The notes under the pieces: model-generated | What the model saw: only the letters and a program-made list of their open reading frames with translations | The model's database searches: none | Told to the model about the DNA's origin: nothing | Program-made: the position numbers and the translations under genes | Source of the DNA: Theodoxus fluviatilis | Taxonomy: Eukaryota > Mollusca > Gastropoda > Cycloneritida > Neritidae | Direction: 5' to 3' | Length of the DNA: 18,957 nucleotides | Assembly (NCBI GenBank): GCA_034096865.1 | Contig: JAWQFJ010000550.1 | Location: forward strand, 42,961 to 61,917 | Shown: piece after piece, positions 9,795 to 18,178 of the stretch | Layout of the letters: each line of letters begins with the position of its first letter | How positions within the stretch are numbered: position 1 is the stretch's first letter

Positions 9795-10031
9795 ACTGCG
9801 GCCACGTGCTGTCGAACTGGTGGGGTGGCAACTTCACTCTGCCCACATCCTCCTCTGGCACGTACTGGGATTTCATGAACTGCGCCTACCAGCTGTGTGT
9901 CAGCTCCTCCTACTCGTCCATAGAGGTCAACTTCACCTATGTAGACATCGAGTCGGGTCCAGGAGGTTGTCCCTATGATTATCTGGACATTGGCGACATA
10001 AGGCGCTGTGGAACCGATATGCAGCCACAAG
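9795..10031 (+). CDS. CUB-like domain of the diverged cassette, first exon
   Basis: 237 bases between TTCAACAG and GTGGGC, phase 1 on both sides. It codes for DCGHVLSNWWGGNFTLP, SGTYWDFMNCAYQLC, VDIESGPGGCPYDYL and RRCG. All five cysteines of domains 1 and 2 are conserved, as are the DIE and CPYD motifs, although many other residues differ. The sequons differ in part: NFT is kept at residue 13, an extra NFT appears in the VNFTYVD strand, and NST and NQT are gone. Conservation of exon length and borders despite the divergence supports a real, older duplicate. Confidence 0.88.
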
Positions 10032-11743
10032 GTGGGCCATCAGTCTGCATTTTCTGTCACTTCGCTCTCTGAAGTCGTTTTGAATGATGAGTTTTGTTTT
10101 GCATTTAATGTTTTCATAATTCACAATTTTATTGAGTCTTTTCATTGCAGCTGTTCTTGTTTGTTCCACATTTGTGTTTGTTAGCGTGTTGATTTTTTAG
10201 ATTTTGTCTGGCAAAGCCTCTTTAATTGAACACTTAACAAGAATGGGATATCGGTCAAAGTTCCGACACCAGTGCTATCTGATATTACACATATCAGCTG
10301 AGGAGGATGGATGACAGTAAAATTTCTATCTTGCGCTGGTTTGCATTGCTGCTCCAAGATCCTGTATTTCTTTGGCGTGTGCACGATGACCTCTGTTCCT
10401 GCAATGGAAAGCGATTAAAATGTGACTGCTATCGCTTCGACGACTAACATGATAGAAACTATGTCTCTCGGAGGCATGTCACAATTTATTGGTCTTGTTT
10501 AGATCGTCTGCTCCTGATCAAACCTTCCATTTATCATTAAAATATTTCCGATCATTGATGAAGCCAAGTGGCCTAGAATCACTGTCCATCAGCATCCGTG
10601 GCAGGAAGACCAGTTTACATTTAGTAAAGGCTGTGCGCGTAAAAGAACAAATATAGATTAAGATGTATGTTTGATGTTACTTTTATTGAAGTCGATCTCA
10701 TACCAGGAAAAAACGTTAGCTATGACAATGTGGCTGTAGTGAAATGACCCATTGCTTTTTTGGGACATATTTACTCCAACGTCATAACACAAGTAAGTAC
10801 TGAACATTCATCAGTTGATTTTGTTGGTGCCTCAGCACAAAAACGAAAAAAATATGCCAAATCGGTTGTAACTAACTCTAAGCAGCCATCAGAAAGTATA
10901 ACTATATGGATTTCTGTACGTACGCATACCAAGTTTGTACCTCAAAAGTGGAGTTGGCGCCATGATGGTGAAACGCATGCTGGCACAACACAATGCATAT
11001 ATAATTATATTAACATTTAAAACCCTTCAGAAAAACTCAAATAAATGGAATGAATCCAAAGGCAACTGTGTGAACGTTCACATTCCAAGCGTTGAAAATT
11101 GCCCATTATGACAAACACAAACTGTGCAGAAATCGAGCTGTAGAGATTACAGTTGGACGCCATACTGTAAAGTCAGTTTATATTGGATAACAGCTATTTT
11201 CACCGTATATTTCTTTCAATCGAAGTAGAACAAAACAAGCTACAAATGTTATATCTTCGTCTTTTACTTGAAGTAGCTTGCGACTGAAGAAGCCAATAGA
11301 ACGAAGCGGGTGGTTTGTAATGGAATTGATCCTAAAACCGATCCAGTTTTCAGGTCCAATGTCAGCACGTGAAACGCTCAGTGTAAACAAGAACACCAAG
11401 TATTTACCTTTCCTCTTCTCCTTGAGCCGTCCTGCAAACTGTAAATCTACGAGGCTTGGTGTTCAAAGTGTGGAGCATTTTCATAGGGAAGCACGTGCAT
11501 GAGTTAACAACCGGAAGGTTTTTTGTCATTTCATTGGTACCACATAAATGGTGTGCTCTAATATTCTGTTATCCCTTATCAGTCTTTCTCGTTGTGCTTA
11601 TTACAAGAAATATCAAAGGAAGACTCGTAGCAGAAAATGTGTGTACGAGTATCTCAACATGTGATAGAATGCAGTGTCGCTGTAGCCTCAAGTAAAAACA
11701 TCTACACTTGAGTTGATGCCTCTGTGACCACATTCTATTGCAG
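10032..11743 (+). other. Intron between halves of the diverged CUB domain (1712 bp)
   Basis: GT at 10032 and AG at 11742-11743. The longest intron seen here. It is A/T-rich, and the short open frames on both strands carry no recognisable domain, splice-compatible exon or repeat. Its length and sequence differ from the 1139-bp introns of copies 1 and 2. Confidence 0.75.
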
Positions 11744-11833
11744 TTACCCGCACTGGAAGTGACGGCTGTGTGAACATGACCTTCACATCAGACAACATCA
11801 TCCCGCGCGCTGGCTTCAGTTTGACCTTCCGAG
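11744..11833 (+). CDS. CUB-like domain of the diverged cassette, second exon
   Basis: 90 bases between TTCTATTGCAG and GTCACG. It codes for VTRTGSDGCVNMTF and AGFSLTF, the same closing-strand pattern as 3283-3372, with the sixth Cys and the NMT sequon kept. The end CGA-G joins in phase with the next exon (FR-GSFN). Confidence 0.86.
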
Positions 11834-12208
11834 GTCACGATCACACGACACATCACGTTTGCTTTGAAAATCGTTCTCCTGATGCCTTTCGTCACATTTG
11901 TTGTAGACTTGCAATGTGTTTACTTCCAAGTAACAATACGCGGATAATATGTGATTTTTCCCCCCTAAAGGACTTGAGAAATGAACAGGCTTGATGTAGA
12001 AAAGGTAAACAGTTTCAATAAGACGAAACATTGCCGGGTTATTTTCTGTTAGTGATTCTCTTGTGCAATTAAAAAAAAGATATAAATGATTCCTCCCCTT
12101 ATACTTCTAACGTGTCTGTGACCATTCACTTTTGTCCTTTTTTAAAGTAACAAAATTGGTATAAGATACTTTTTCTTACCTTACCATTTTCGTTTTGGTT
12201 TTTTGCAG
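11834..12208 (+). other. Intron before the long repeat exon (375 bp)
   Basis: GT at 11834 and AG at 12207-12208, preceded by a strong T-rich tract. Short and without recognised features; the equivalent introns of copies 1 and 2 are about 980 bp. Confidence 0.8.
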
Positions 12209-12733
12209 GCAGCTTCAACACTAACTACACCATTCCGGCATCGAATACCACGAGTTACTATCCGTCTAACTACACTACAAGCTACTATCCCTACAACTAC
12301 ACCACCAACTACTATCCCTACAACTACACCACCAACTACTATCCCTACAACTACACCACCAACTACTATCCCTACAACTACACCACCAACTACTATCCCA
12401 ACAACTACACCACCAACTACTATCCCTACAACTACACCACCAACTACTATCCCTACAACTACACAACAACCAACTACTATCCCTACAACTACACCACCAA
12501 CTACTATCCCTACAACTACACCACCAACTACTATCCCTACAACTACACCACCAACTACTATCCCTACAACTACACCACCAACTACTATCCCTACAACTAC
12601 ACCACCAACTACTATCCCTACAACTACACCACCAACTACTATCCCTACAACTACACCACCAACTACTATCCCAACAACTACACCACCAACTACTATTCCT
12701 ACAACTCCACCACATCCTCCAGTGTGACCTACG
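12209..12733 (+). CDS. Long repeat exon: Tyr/Asn/Thr repeat, about 15 nonapeptide units
   Basis: 525 bases (175 codons) between TTTTGCAG and GTAAGA. Phase 1 entry gives GSFNTNYTIPASNTTSYY and a first irregular unit, then about 15 units of 27 bp coding for PYNYTTNYY, and a tail YNSTTSSSVTYG. Trp of the octapeptide repeats is replaced by Tyr and one Tyr is added per unit. Every unit has an N-Y-T sequon. Two units have Asn for the first Tyr (near 12397 and 12670), and one near 12451-12480 has an inserted Thr codon. The product would be extremely Tyr-, Asn- and Thr-rich. The TTTPPT frame is also open but does not fit the splice phase. Confidence 0.87.
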
Positions 12734-13071
12734 GTAAGAACAGTTCACTTCAATCATTGTGCAAAACTATGTTTTACCCTCTACTGTTAAGTTCTATTTT
12801 GTTTTACGCCTAATGAAGTCTCTTAAGTCGGAAATTTGCGTTTGTTCTTGACAGAGAGCTCAGTCAGTTAAGGAAATTCGGACATTAAAACACCCCTATT
12901 AAAATCTACGTATCACTCTAATTAAAATGCAATTATATTAATATTGAAAAAACTGCAGAGCGACTCAAATCTTCAAGTGCTGTTCAAAAAGGGCGACAGA
13001 TCAGTACCCTATAATGACATGGAAATCGCCAACGGTTAAAATGGGCTGCAGCGCTCTTCCGCTTGAGACAC

Positions 13072-13592
13072 AATGCCACCCACTTCGTGGACAGATGGAT
13101 TGAGTTTTACGGCCTATGTAGACTATGTAAGGTCATTAAGCACACGATGCCACCCACTTCGTGGACAGATGGATTGAGTTTTACGGCCTATGTAGACTAT
13201 GTAAGGTCATTAAGCACACGATGCCACCCACTTCGTGGATAGATGGATTGAGTTTTACGGCCTATGTAGACTATGTAAGGTCATTAAGCACACAATGCCA
13301 CCCACTTCGTGGACAGATGGATTGAGTTTTACGGCCTATGTAGACTATGTAAGGTCATTAAGCACACAATGCCACCCACTTCGTGGACAGATGGATTGAG
13401 TTTTACGGCCTATGTAGACTATGTAAGGTCATTAAGCACACAATGCCACTCACTTCGTGGACAGATGGATAGAGTTTTACGGCCTATGTAGACTATGTAA
13501 GGTCATTAAGCACACAATGCCACCCACTTCGTGGACAGATGGATTGAGTTTTACGGCCTATGTAGACTATGTAAGGTCATTAATCACACAAA
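13072..13592. repeat. Minisatellite, 74-bp unit, seven copies
   Basis: The motif CACTTCGTGG recurs at 13081, 13155, 13229, 13303, 13377, 13451 and 13525, exactly 74 bases apart. Units differ by single bases (for example CACACGATG or CACACAATG; GGACAG or GGATAG). The last unit decays after the TCATTAA motif. Because 74 is not a multiple of three, the reading frame rotates from unit to unit and the short open frames here are not genes. Confidence 0.95.
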
Positions 13593-13745
13593 TCACTACA
13601 ATAGGTTTAGAGTCAGCGCAAATCAACTCACGATGTCCCTATTGTTTCACCTTTTGCAAATCGCATAGGTAGACGTGGTGGGTCAATTCTTAACACCCCC
13701 CCCCCCCCCAACCCACAGGGGGATCACTTCGTGGAGCGGGACACA
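13592..13745 (+). repeat. Dispersed repeat, copy A (continues from the 74-bp array)
   Basis: The stretch around 13650-13745 (AATCGCATAGGTAGACGTGG, then TGGGT, ATTCTTA, a C run and ACAGGGGGATCA) resembles 16520-16590 with the same motif order, at roughly 70% identity by eye. The end of the last 74-bp unit (GTTTTACGGCC, then TGTAGACTATGTAAGG) resembles 16421-16465. The element itself was not identified. Confidence 0.55.
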
Positions 13746-13819
13746 TTCCAGTCAGACTGTCTACCATCTTGTTCCAATACGAAGGTCTTCATGGCTGCTG
13801 CCTTGTCTTGTCCATGCAG

Positions 13820-14050
13820 GGGCCTGCGGACAGACGTCCTACAGTGGCAGCAGTGGCACAATCAACTTCCCTCAAAATGGCGGACAGTACGCCAACAACA
13901 TGCTCTGTACCTTCTCCGTGTGCACCAACGACCGCTACGTGAGGTTCACTGTCACCCGCATGTCGATTGAGAACGCCAGCAGTTGTGTCTATGACGCACT
14001 GACCATCAACGGGGCTAAGTTCTGCGGCGGCACTCTTCCCCCCTCCCAAG
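13820..14050 (+). CDS. Last CUB domain, first exon
   Basis: 231 bases between TCCATGCAG and a GTGAGC donor. It codes for GACGQTSYSGSSGTINFP, NGGQYANNMLCTFSVC, MSIENASSCVYDALTI and KFCGG. The opening (ACG, then SGTINFP and YANNMLC) is closer to the textbook CUB pattern than the upstream domains. The second-position extra Cys (SVC) is shared with them. The acidic residues of IEN and VYD are present, so calcium binding is possible. Sequon: NAS. A second GT donor 20 bases downstream, in a duplicated C-rich motif, gives an alternative end. Confidence 0.83.
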
Positions 14051-14590
14051 GTGAGCTCCCCCCTCCCAAGGTAGCTCCCCCCTTGACTTATTGCCCATTG
14101 GAGAATCGCCGCACCTGTCAGAATGAGCTGTCCGTGTTGTCTCCTGCCAGTAGAGATGACACGAATCTCAGGTGCAACTGTTACAACTTTCATTTCATGG
14201 AAGTTCTTTCGGAAAGCATTATTTCCATTCGGAGAACTAATACGATGTAAAACTGTTAATATATGTGGTATTTTGTGAGATTACTGCAAAACGTTGAGAT
14301 TTACTACAGGATGACACGTGTACATAATTTTTAAAGGCGCAAAATCACAGAAGATGCGTGTCTTGAGTGAGGGTTGATTTAGAAAACTTGCCCTGATTTA
14401 GGAAACGAGCCTGAAATAAACGGGCAAAATATTTTATAATCGGTCCAGTACGCTAGCATAGGACTACTACATGATTTTTGAGATTTTGTTCGCTTTTCAT
14501 TTCAGTATCTTCATTACACTACCACCATATATGTAATTGTGCACTTTTGGGAGGGAACGAGTTGATATGAGAGGAGGGGGGGGGGAGGGA

Positions 14591-14609
14591 AGAGAGAGAG
14601 AGAGACAGA

Positions 14610-14653
<44 letters not shown>

Positions 14654-14666
14654 GAGAGACAGAGAC

Positions 14667-14701
<35 letters not shown>

Positions 14702-14742
14702 CAGAGAGAGAGACAGAGACAGACAGAGAGAGAGAGAGAGAG
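14591..14742. repeat. (GA)n with GACA interruptions
   Basis: About 150 bases of GA repeats broken by GACA and GAAA units, preceded by a run of G at 14574-14585. Open frames through it on both strands are artefacts. Confidence 0.95.
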
Positions 14743-14807
14743 TTTTCATCGTGTGTTTCTCTTTAAGCGCTAATGGCATTTATGCTGCTGCCTGACTACA
14801 ATGTGTC

Positions 14808-15000
14808 CTGTGTATATGAGTGTGTGAGCGCGTGTGCATGCGTGAATGCCTTCTATTTGTATGTGTGTATGTGTCTTGCCTTTCTGTGTGTCTGTGTGTC
14901 TGTCTCTTCGTCTGTCTGACTGTCTGTTGTCTCTCAGTCTGTCTGTCTGCCTGCCTACTTTCTTCCTTTCTCTCTTTCTGCTTGTCTGTTTGCGTCTTTT
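14808..15000. repeat. TG- and TCTG-rich low-complexity tract
   Basis: An imperfect mixture of TGTG, TCTG and CTTT units in the last intron. Long Cys/Val/Ser-rich open frames here are low-complexity artefacts. Confidence 0.8.
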
Positions 15001-15083
15001 GTCGTAGGCAAGATGACAGTCGAGAAGTCGGTTTGACGTCCGCCCTTAGAGCGACGTGCGATGCCGTTTGACTTGCAGGAGAG

Positions 15084-15256
15084 GAGGAGAAGATATTCCG
15101 CAAAACATTACCTTCATGTGCACCTTCGCTACAAACCCTTTTGCAGTGGTGTACGTGAACTACGGGTGCACCAGCATCCAGTTCTCCTCCGACAGCTCTG
15201 TCACTGGTTCCGGCTTCACCGTCACCTACCAAGCAAGCTACAGCTCCACCGGCTAA
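15084..15256 (+). CDS. Last CUB domain, second exon, with stop codon
   Basis: The frame GGEDIPQNITF, MCTFATNPFAVVYVNYGC, IQFSSDSSVTGSGFTVTY fits the closing part of a CUB domain, with the usual Gly-Phe near the end, and then ends ASYSSTG and TAA (15254-15256). It is about 28 codons longer than the other second exons. The start is uncertain. The strongest acceptor by eye (CAG at 15076-15078) would not be in phase with the upstream donor, whereas AG sites at 15082-15083, 15085-15086 or 15088-15089 would be; I chose the first. Two further cysteines (MC, GC) bring this domain to seven, an odd number. A CAG-GTGAGG donor-like motif lies 13 bases after the stop, so a 3' UTR intron is possible. Confidence 0.62.
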
Positions 15257-15315
15257 ACCGCCTCCTCAGGTGAGGACTCTGCAGGTGTGGAAGGGTAAAA
15301 AACAACAACTGGTTG

Positions 15316-15316
<1 letters not shown>

Positions 15317-15351
<35 letters not shown>
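15317..15351. repeat. (CAG)n microsatellite
   Basis: About twelve CAG units shortly after the stop codon, followed by CAA/CAG-type units to about 15373. It would lie in the 3' UTR or a 3' flanking intron. Confidence 0.9.
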
Positions 15352-15354
<3 letters not shown>

Positions 15355-15390
15355 CAACAACAACAGCAACAGAAAAAATAGCAAAAGGGC

Positions 15391-15645
15391 GAGGAGGAGG
15401 AGGAGGGGGGAAGAGAGGAGGAGGAAGAAGAGGAGGGGTGGGAGGAGGAGGAGGAGGAGGAGGAGGAGGAGGAGGAGGAGGAGGAGGAGGAGGAGGAGGA
15501 GGAGGAGGAGAGAGCAGGAGGAGGAGGGGAAGAGGAAGAGAAGGAAGAAGAAGAAGAGAGAGCCGGAAGTAGTAGTAGTAGTAGTAGAAGAAGAAGAAGA
15601 AGAAGAAGAAGAAGAAGAAGAAGAAGAAGAAGAAAAAGAGAGAGA

Positions 15646-15716
<71 letters not shown>
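15391..15716. repeat. Long polypurine tract: (GAG)n, (AGT)n, (AAG)n and (GA)n
   Basis: About 325 bases almost free of pyrimidines on the + strand. In order there are GGA/GAG units (to about 15520), GAA/GAG mixtures, a short AGT run, AAG units (about 15585-15635) and a pure (GA)n run to 15712. Mirror-symmetric purine tracts of this kind can form triplex DNA. The Gly/Arg- and Ser/Leu-rich open frames are artefacts. Confidence 0.95.
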
Positions 15717-16420
15717 AGCCAGACTTGATAAGGTCATATCCTTGTAATCCTCACGTACCAAAAGTATATTTTTTGTACGAGCAGATGGTAAGTTTTTCCG
15801 CGAAGGGAAATCTTCTAGTTTGTGTCAGGATAACTTCCATTTGATTGTTAATGAGCTCTTGAACCTTTTACCCTACAAAACAGATGCAACATGACTGAGT
15901 TCAGTAGGTCTAACGATATGTAGAAAGAGAGACGGTGCTGATAAGACCCCAGTCAATGACACGAGGTGCGGTTTTAGATCGGCTACACAGTCGATGTGAG
16001 ACCCATCTGTGTGAAACCTGTCCAGACACGAAGGATGCACGCCAGGGACATGTCCTCGAACAGTACGCCTGAAGAATACGTTTAAACGCTCTAAAATGAA
16101 CTTCTTATCGTCAAATCTTGACTGTGAGACAACTGTGTAGGGAAAACTTCAGAGAAAGTTATTCAAAATTGCCGCTGGCAAGATAGCTATCATTGACTGG
16201 GCACAACTTCTGCAGTGTTGATCTTCGGTGTTCATACTTACATCTACTCACTACTCAGTAAGAAAATACTGCAGATTGAATAATAACAGTACTTGCACCT
16301 CCAAGCAAAAACTTTCGAGTGGCGTCTGGTCACATAGGAGTGGCAGACCTCGCTTCAGCACCTGCAGACAAAACAATGAGAGCGGGAGGAAGGCTACAAT
16401 GATGAGGATCAATGAAGTTT
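15717..16420. other. Intergenic or 3' flanking sequence, nothing recognised
   Basis: Mixed sequence without tandem repeats, long meaningful open frames, RNA genes or a canonical AATAAA signal. Weak similarity of 16260-16420 to 12950-13090 may mark more of the dispersed repeat described at 16421-16590. Confidence 0.6.
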
Positions 16421-16590
16421 TACAGCCAATCAACCGCTGTAGGCTATGTATGGCTATTGATAACGACAATCACTGGAGCTGCTTGGAAAAAAAAAGTTGT
16501 CCTGAGCTTTTTGTCTCTTACGAATCGCGTAGTGAGACGTAGTGGGTTTATTCTTACCCCCAAATTACAGGGGGGTCAGCACGTGAGAGG
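16421..16590 (+). repeat. Dispersed repeat, copy B (leads into the G-rich array)
   Basis: Shares with copy A the ordered motifs GTTTTAC-GCC, TGTAG-CTATGTA, AATCGC-TAG, GAGACGT-GTGGGT, ATTCTTA, a C run, then ACAGGGGG-TCA. Identity is about 70% by eye with small indels. Here the G-rich end is amplified instead of the 74-bp part. Confidence 0.55.
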
Positions 16591-17717
16591 GGGTCAGCAT
16601 GGAGAGGGGTCAGCATAGAGAGGGGGGTCAGCATGGAGAGAGGGGTCAGCATGGAGGGGGGTCAGCATGGAGGGGGGTCAGCATGGGGGGTGGTCAGCAT
16701 GGAGGGGGGTCAGCACGTGAGAGGGGGTCAGCATGGAGAGGGGGTCAGCATGGAGAGGGGGTCAGCATGGAGAGGGGTCAGCACGTGAGAGGGGGTCAGC
16801 ATGGAGAGGGGGTTCAGCATGGAGGGGGGGGTCAGCATGGAGAGAGGGGTCAGCATGGAGAGAGGGGTCAGCATGGAGAGGGGTCAGCATGGAGAGGGGG
16901 TCAGCACGTGAGAGGGGGTCAGCATGGAGAGGGGGTCAGCATGGAGGGGGGGTCAGCATGGAGAGGGGGTCAGCATGGAGGAGGAGGTCAGCATGGAAGG
17001 GGGGGTCAGCATGGAGAGGGGTGTCAGCATGGAGGGGGGGTCAGCATGGAGGGGGGTCAGCATGGAGAGGGGTCAGCATGGAGAGGGGGGTCAGCATGGA
17101 GAGGGGGGTCAGCATGGAGAGGGGGTCAGCATGGAGGGGGGGTCAGCATGGAGGGGGGTCAGCATGGAGGGGGGGTCAGCATGGAGGGGGGTCAGCATGG
17201 AGGGGGGTCAGCATGGAGAGGGGGTCAGCATGGAGGGGGGGGGGGTCAGCATGGAGGGGGGTCAGCATGGAGAGGGTCAGCATTGAGGGGTCAGCATGGA
17301 GGGGGGTCAGCATGGAGGGGGGTCAGCATGGTAGGGGGGTCAGCATGGAGAGGGGGTCAGCATGGAGGGGAGTCAGCATGATGGGGTCAGCATGGATAGG
17401 GGTCAGCATGGATAGGGGTCAGCATGGATAGGGGGTCAGCATGGATATAGGGGGTCAGCATGGATAGGGGGTCAGCATGGATAGGGAGTCAGCATGGATA
17501 GGGGTCAGCATGGATAGGGGGGTCAGCATGGATAGGGAGTCAGCATGGATAGGGAGTCAGCATGGAGGGGGGTCAGCATGGATAGGGGGTCAGCATGGAG
17601 AGGAGTCAGCATGGAGGGGGGGTCAGCATGGAGGGGGGGGGGTCAGCATGGATAGGGGGGTCAGCATGGAGGGGGGTCAGCATGGAGGGGGGGTCAGCAT
17701 GGAAGGAGGGGGGTCAA
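16571..17717. repeat. G-rich minisatellite, unit GGGGGTCAGCATGGAGA, about 67 copies
   Basis: TCAGCA recurs about 67 times at a spacing of roughly 13-20 bases; the G run varies from about three to eleven bases. Variants are clustered. Units with CACGTGAGA occur only near the left end (near 16576, 16711, 16778, 16901), and units with CATGGATA only near the right (about 17391-17660). The array has no stop in several frames, giving a repetitive QHGG/SAWRG translation of up to 260 residues that I treat as spurious. The G runs favour quadruplex formation. Confidence 0.95.
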
Positions 17718-17840
17718 CACTTCCAAATGACAAGTTATTGATGAACGAATCGGAACCTATAAATGCATCATGATAACGGCCAGCTCACATACAAACGCAC
17801 ACTCGCGCTCACATACGAATACGCGCGCACACGGAGATAC
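17718..17840. other. Short unique segment between array and LINE tail
   Basis: About 120 bases of mixed sequence, including CA- and CG-rich alternation (about 17790-17832) just before the (TAA)n run. Nothing coding is recognised. Confidence 0.7.

Positions 17841-17898
<58 letters not shown>
17841..17898. repeat. (TAA)n tail of the LINE
   Basis: A pure trinucleotide run of about 58 bases. On the - strand it is (TTA)n placed exactly at the 3' end of the element, so it is best explained as the element's repetitive tail, perhaps lengthened later by slippage. Confidence 0.95.
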
Positions 17899-17899
<1 letters not shown>

Positions 17900-17913
17900 T
17901 GTGGATTTATATA

Positions 17914-17948
17914 GCGCCTTACCATGAGTTAAGACATTCTCAAGGCGC
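17914..17948 (-). other. Terminal hairpin of the LINE 3' UTR
   Basis: A seven-base perfect stem, GCGCCTT at 17914-17920 and AAGGCGC at 17942-17948, encloses a 21-base loop, close to the repetitive tail. LINE reverse transcriptases commonly recognise a structured 3' end of their own RNA. That this hairpin serves so is inferred from its place. Confidence 0.6.
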
Positions 17949-18178
17949 ATACATAAACAACCATTACAATATACAATAACAGTCAATCACATCAAAGGTA
18001 ACTTAATAAACTTAATAACATAGGAGTCATACATTCACTTCAGGCATTCGACAAACTGATGTACAGCGTCACCGCTTAACCATGAAACTGGGGAGAGGGG
18101 GAGGAGAGACAGGAGGGTGGTAGGGGGCTTAGGCAAGCTAGTACAAAGAGAACAGTGAGGGAAGGAAGATGAAGAAAC

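Larger units (their letters stand above)
12734..13819 (+). other. Intron before the last CUB domain (1086 bp)
   Basis: GT at 12734 and AG at 13818-13819. It holds the 74-bp minisatellite and one copy of a dispersed repeat. The stretch 12734-13070 is unique A/T-rich sequence with nothing recognised. Confidence 0.78.
14051..15083 (+). other. Last intron (about 1033 bp)
   Basis: Donor at 14051, or 14071 if the duplicated site is used. The acceptor is uncertain among several AG dinucleotides at 15078-15089. It contains a GA-rich tract (14591-14742) and a TG/TCTG-rich tract (14808-15000); 14072-14573 has no recognised feature. Confidence 0.65.

Noticed and set aside
10032..11743. Possible small genes in the 1.7-kb intron (for example 10760-11020 and 11178-11399)
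   Set aside because: No domain, codon bias or splice-compatible borders; lengths are as expected by chance.
12275..12757. 160-residue Ser/Trp/Cys-rich frame on the - strand
   Set aside because: Antisense shadow of the 27-bp repeat; perfect periodicity keeps it open.
13072..13592. CRISPR-like array
   Set aside because: The 74-bp units are identical throughout with no unique spacers; this is a minisatellite in a eukaryotic intron.
13309..13672. Short frames of 60-71 residues with repeated WTDGLSFTAYVDYV
   Set aside because: They are translations of the 74-bp minisatellite; 74 is not a multiple of three, so the frame changes each unit.
15222..15761. Poly-Ser/Leu frame on the - strand
   Set aside because: Antisense of the CAG and polypurine tracts.
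16599..17773. Gly/His/Gln-rich repetitive protein of up to 260 residues
   Set aside because: Several frames of the G-rich minisatellite are open at once, the unit length varies out of frame, and no splice or start context is convincing.
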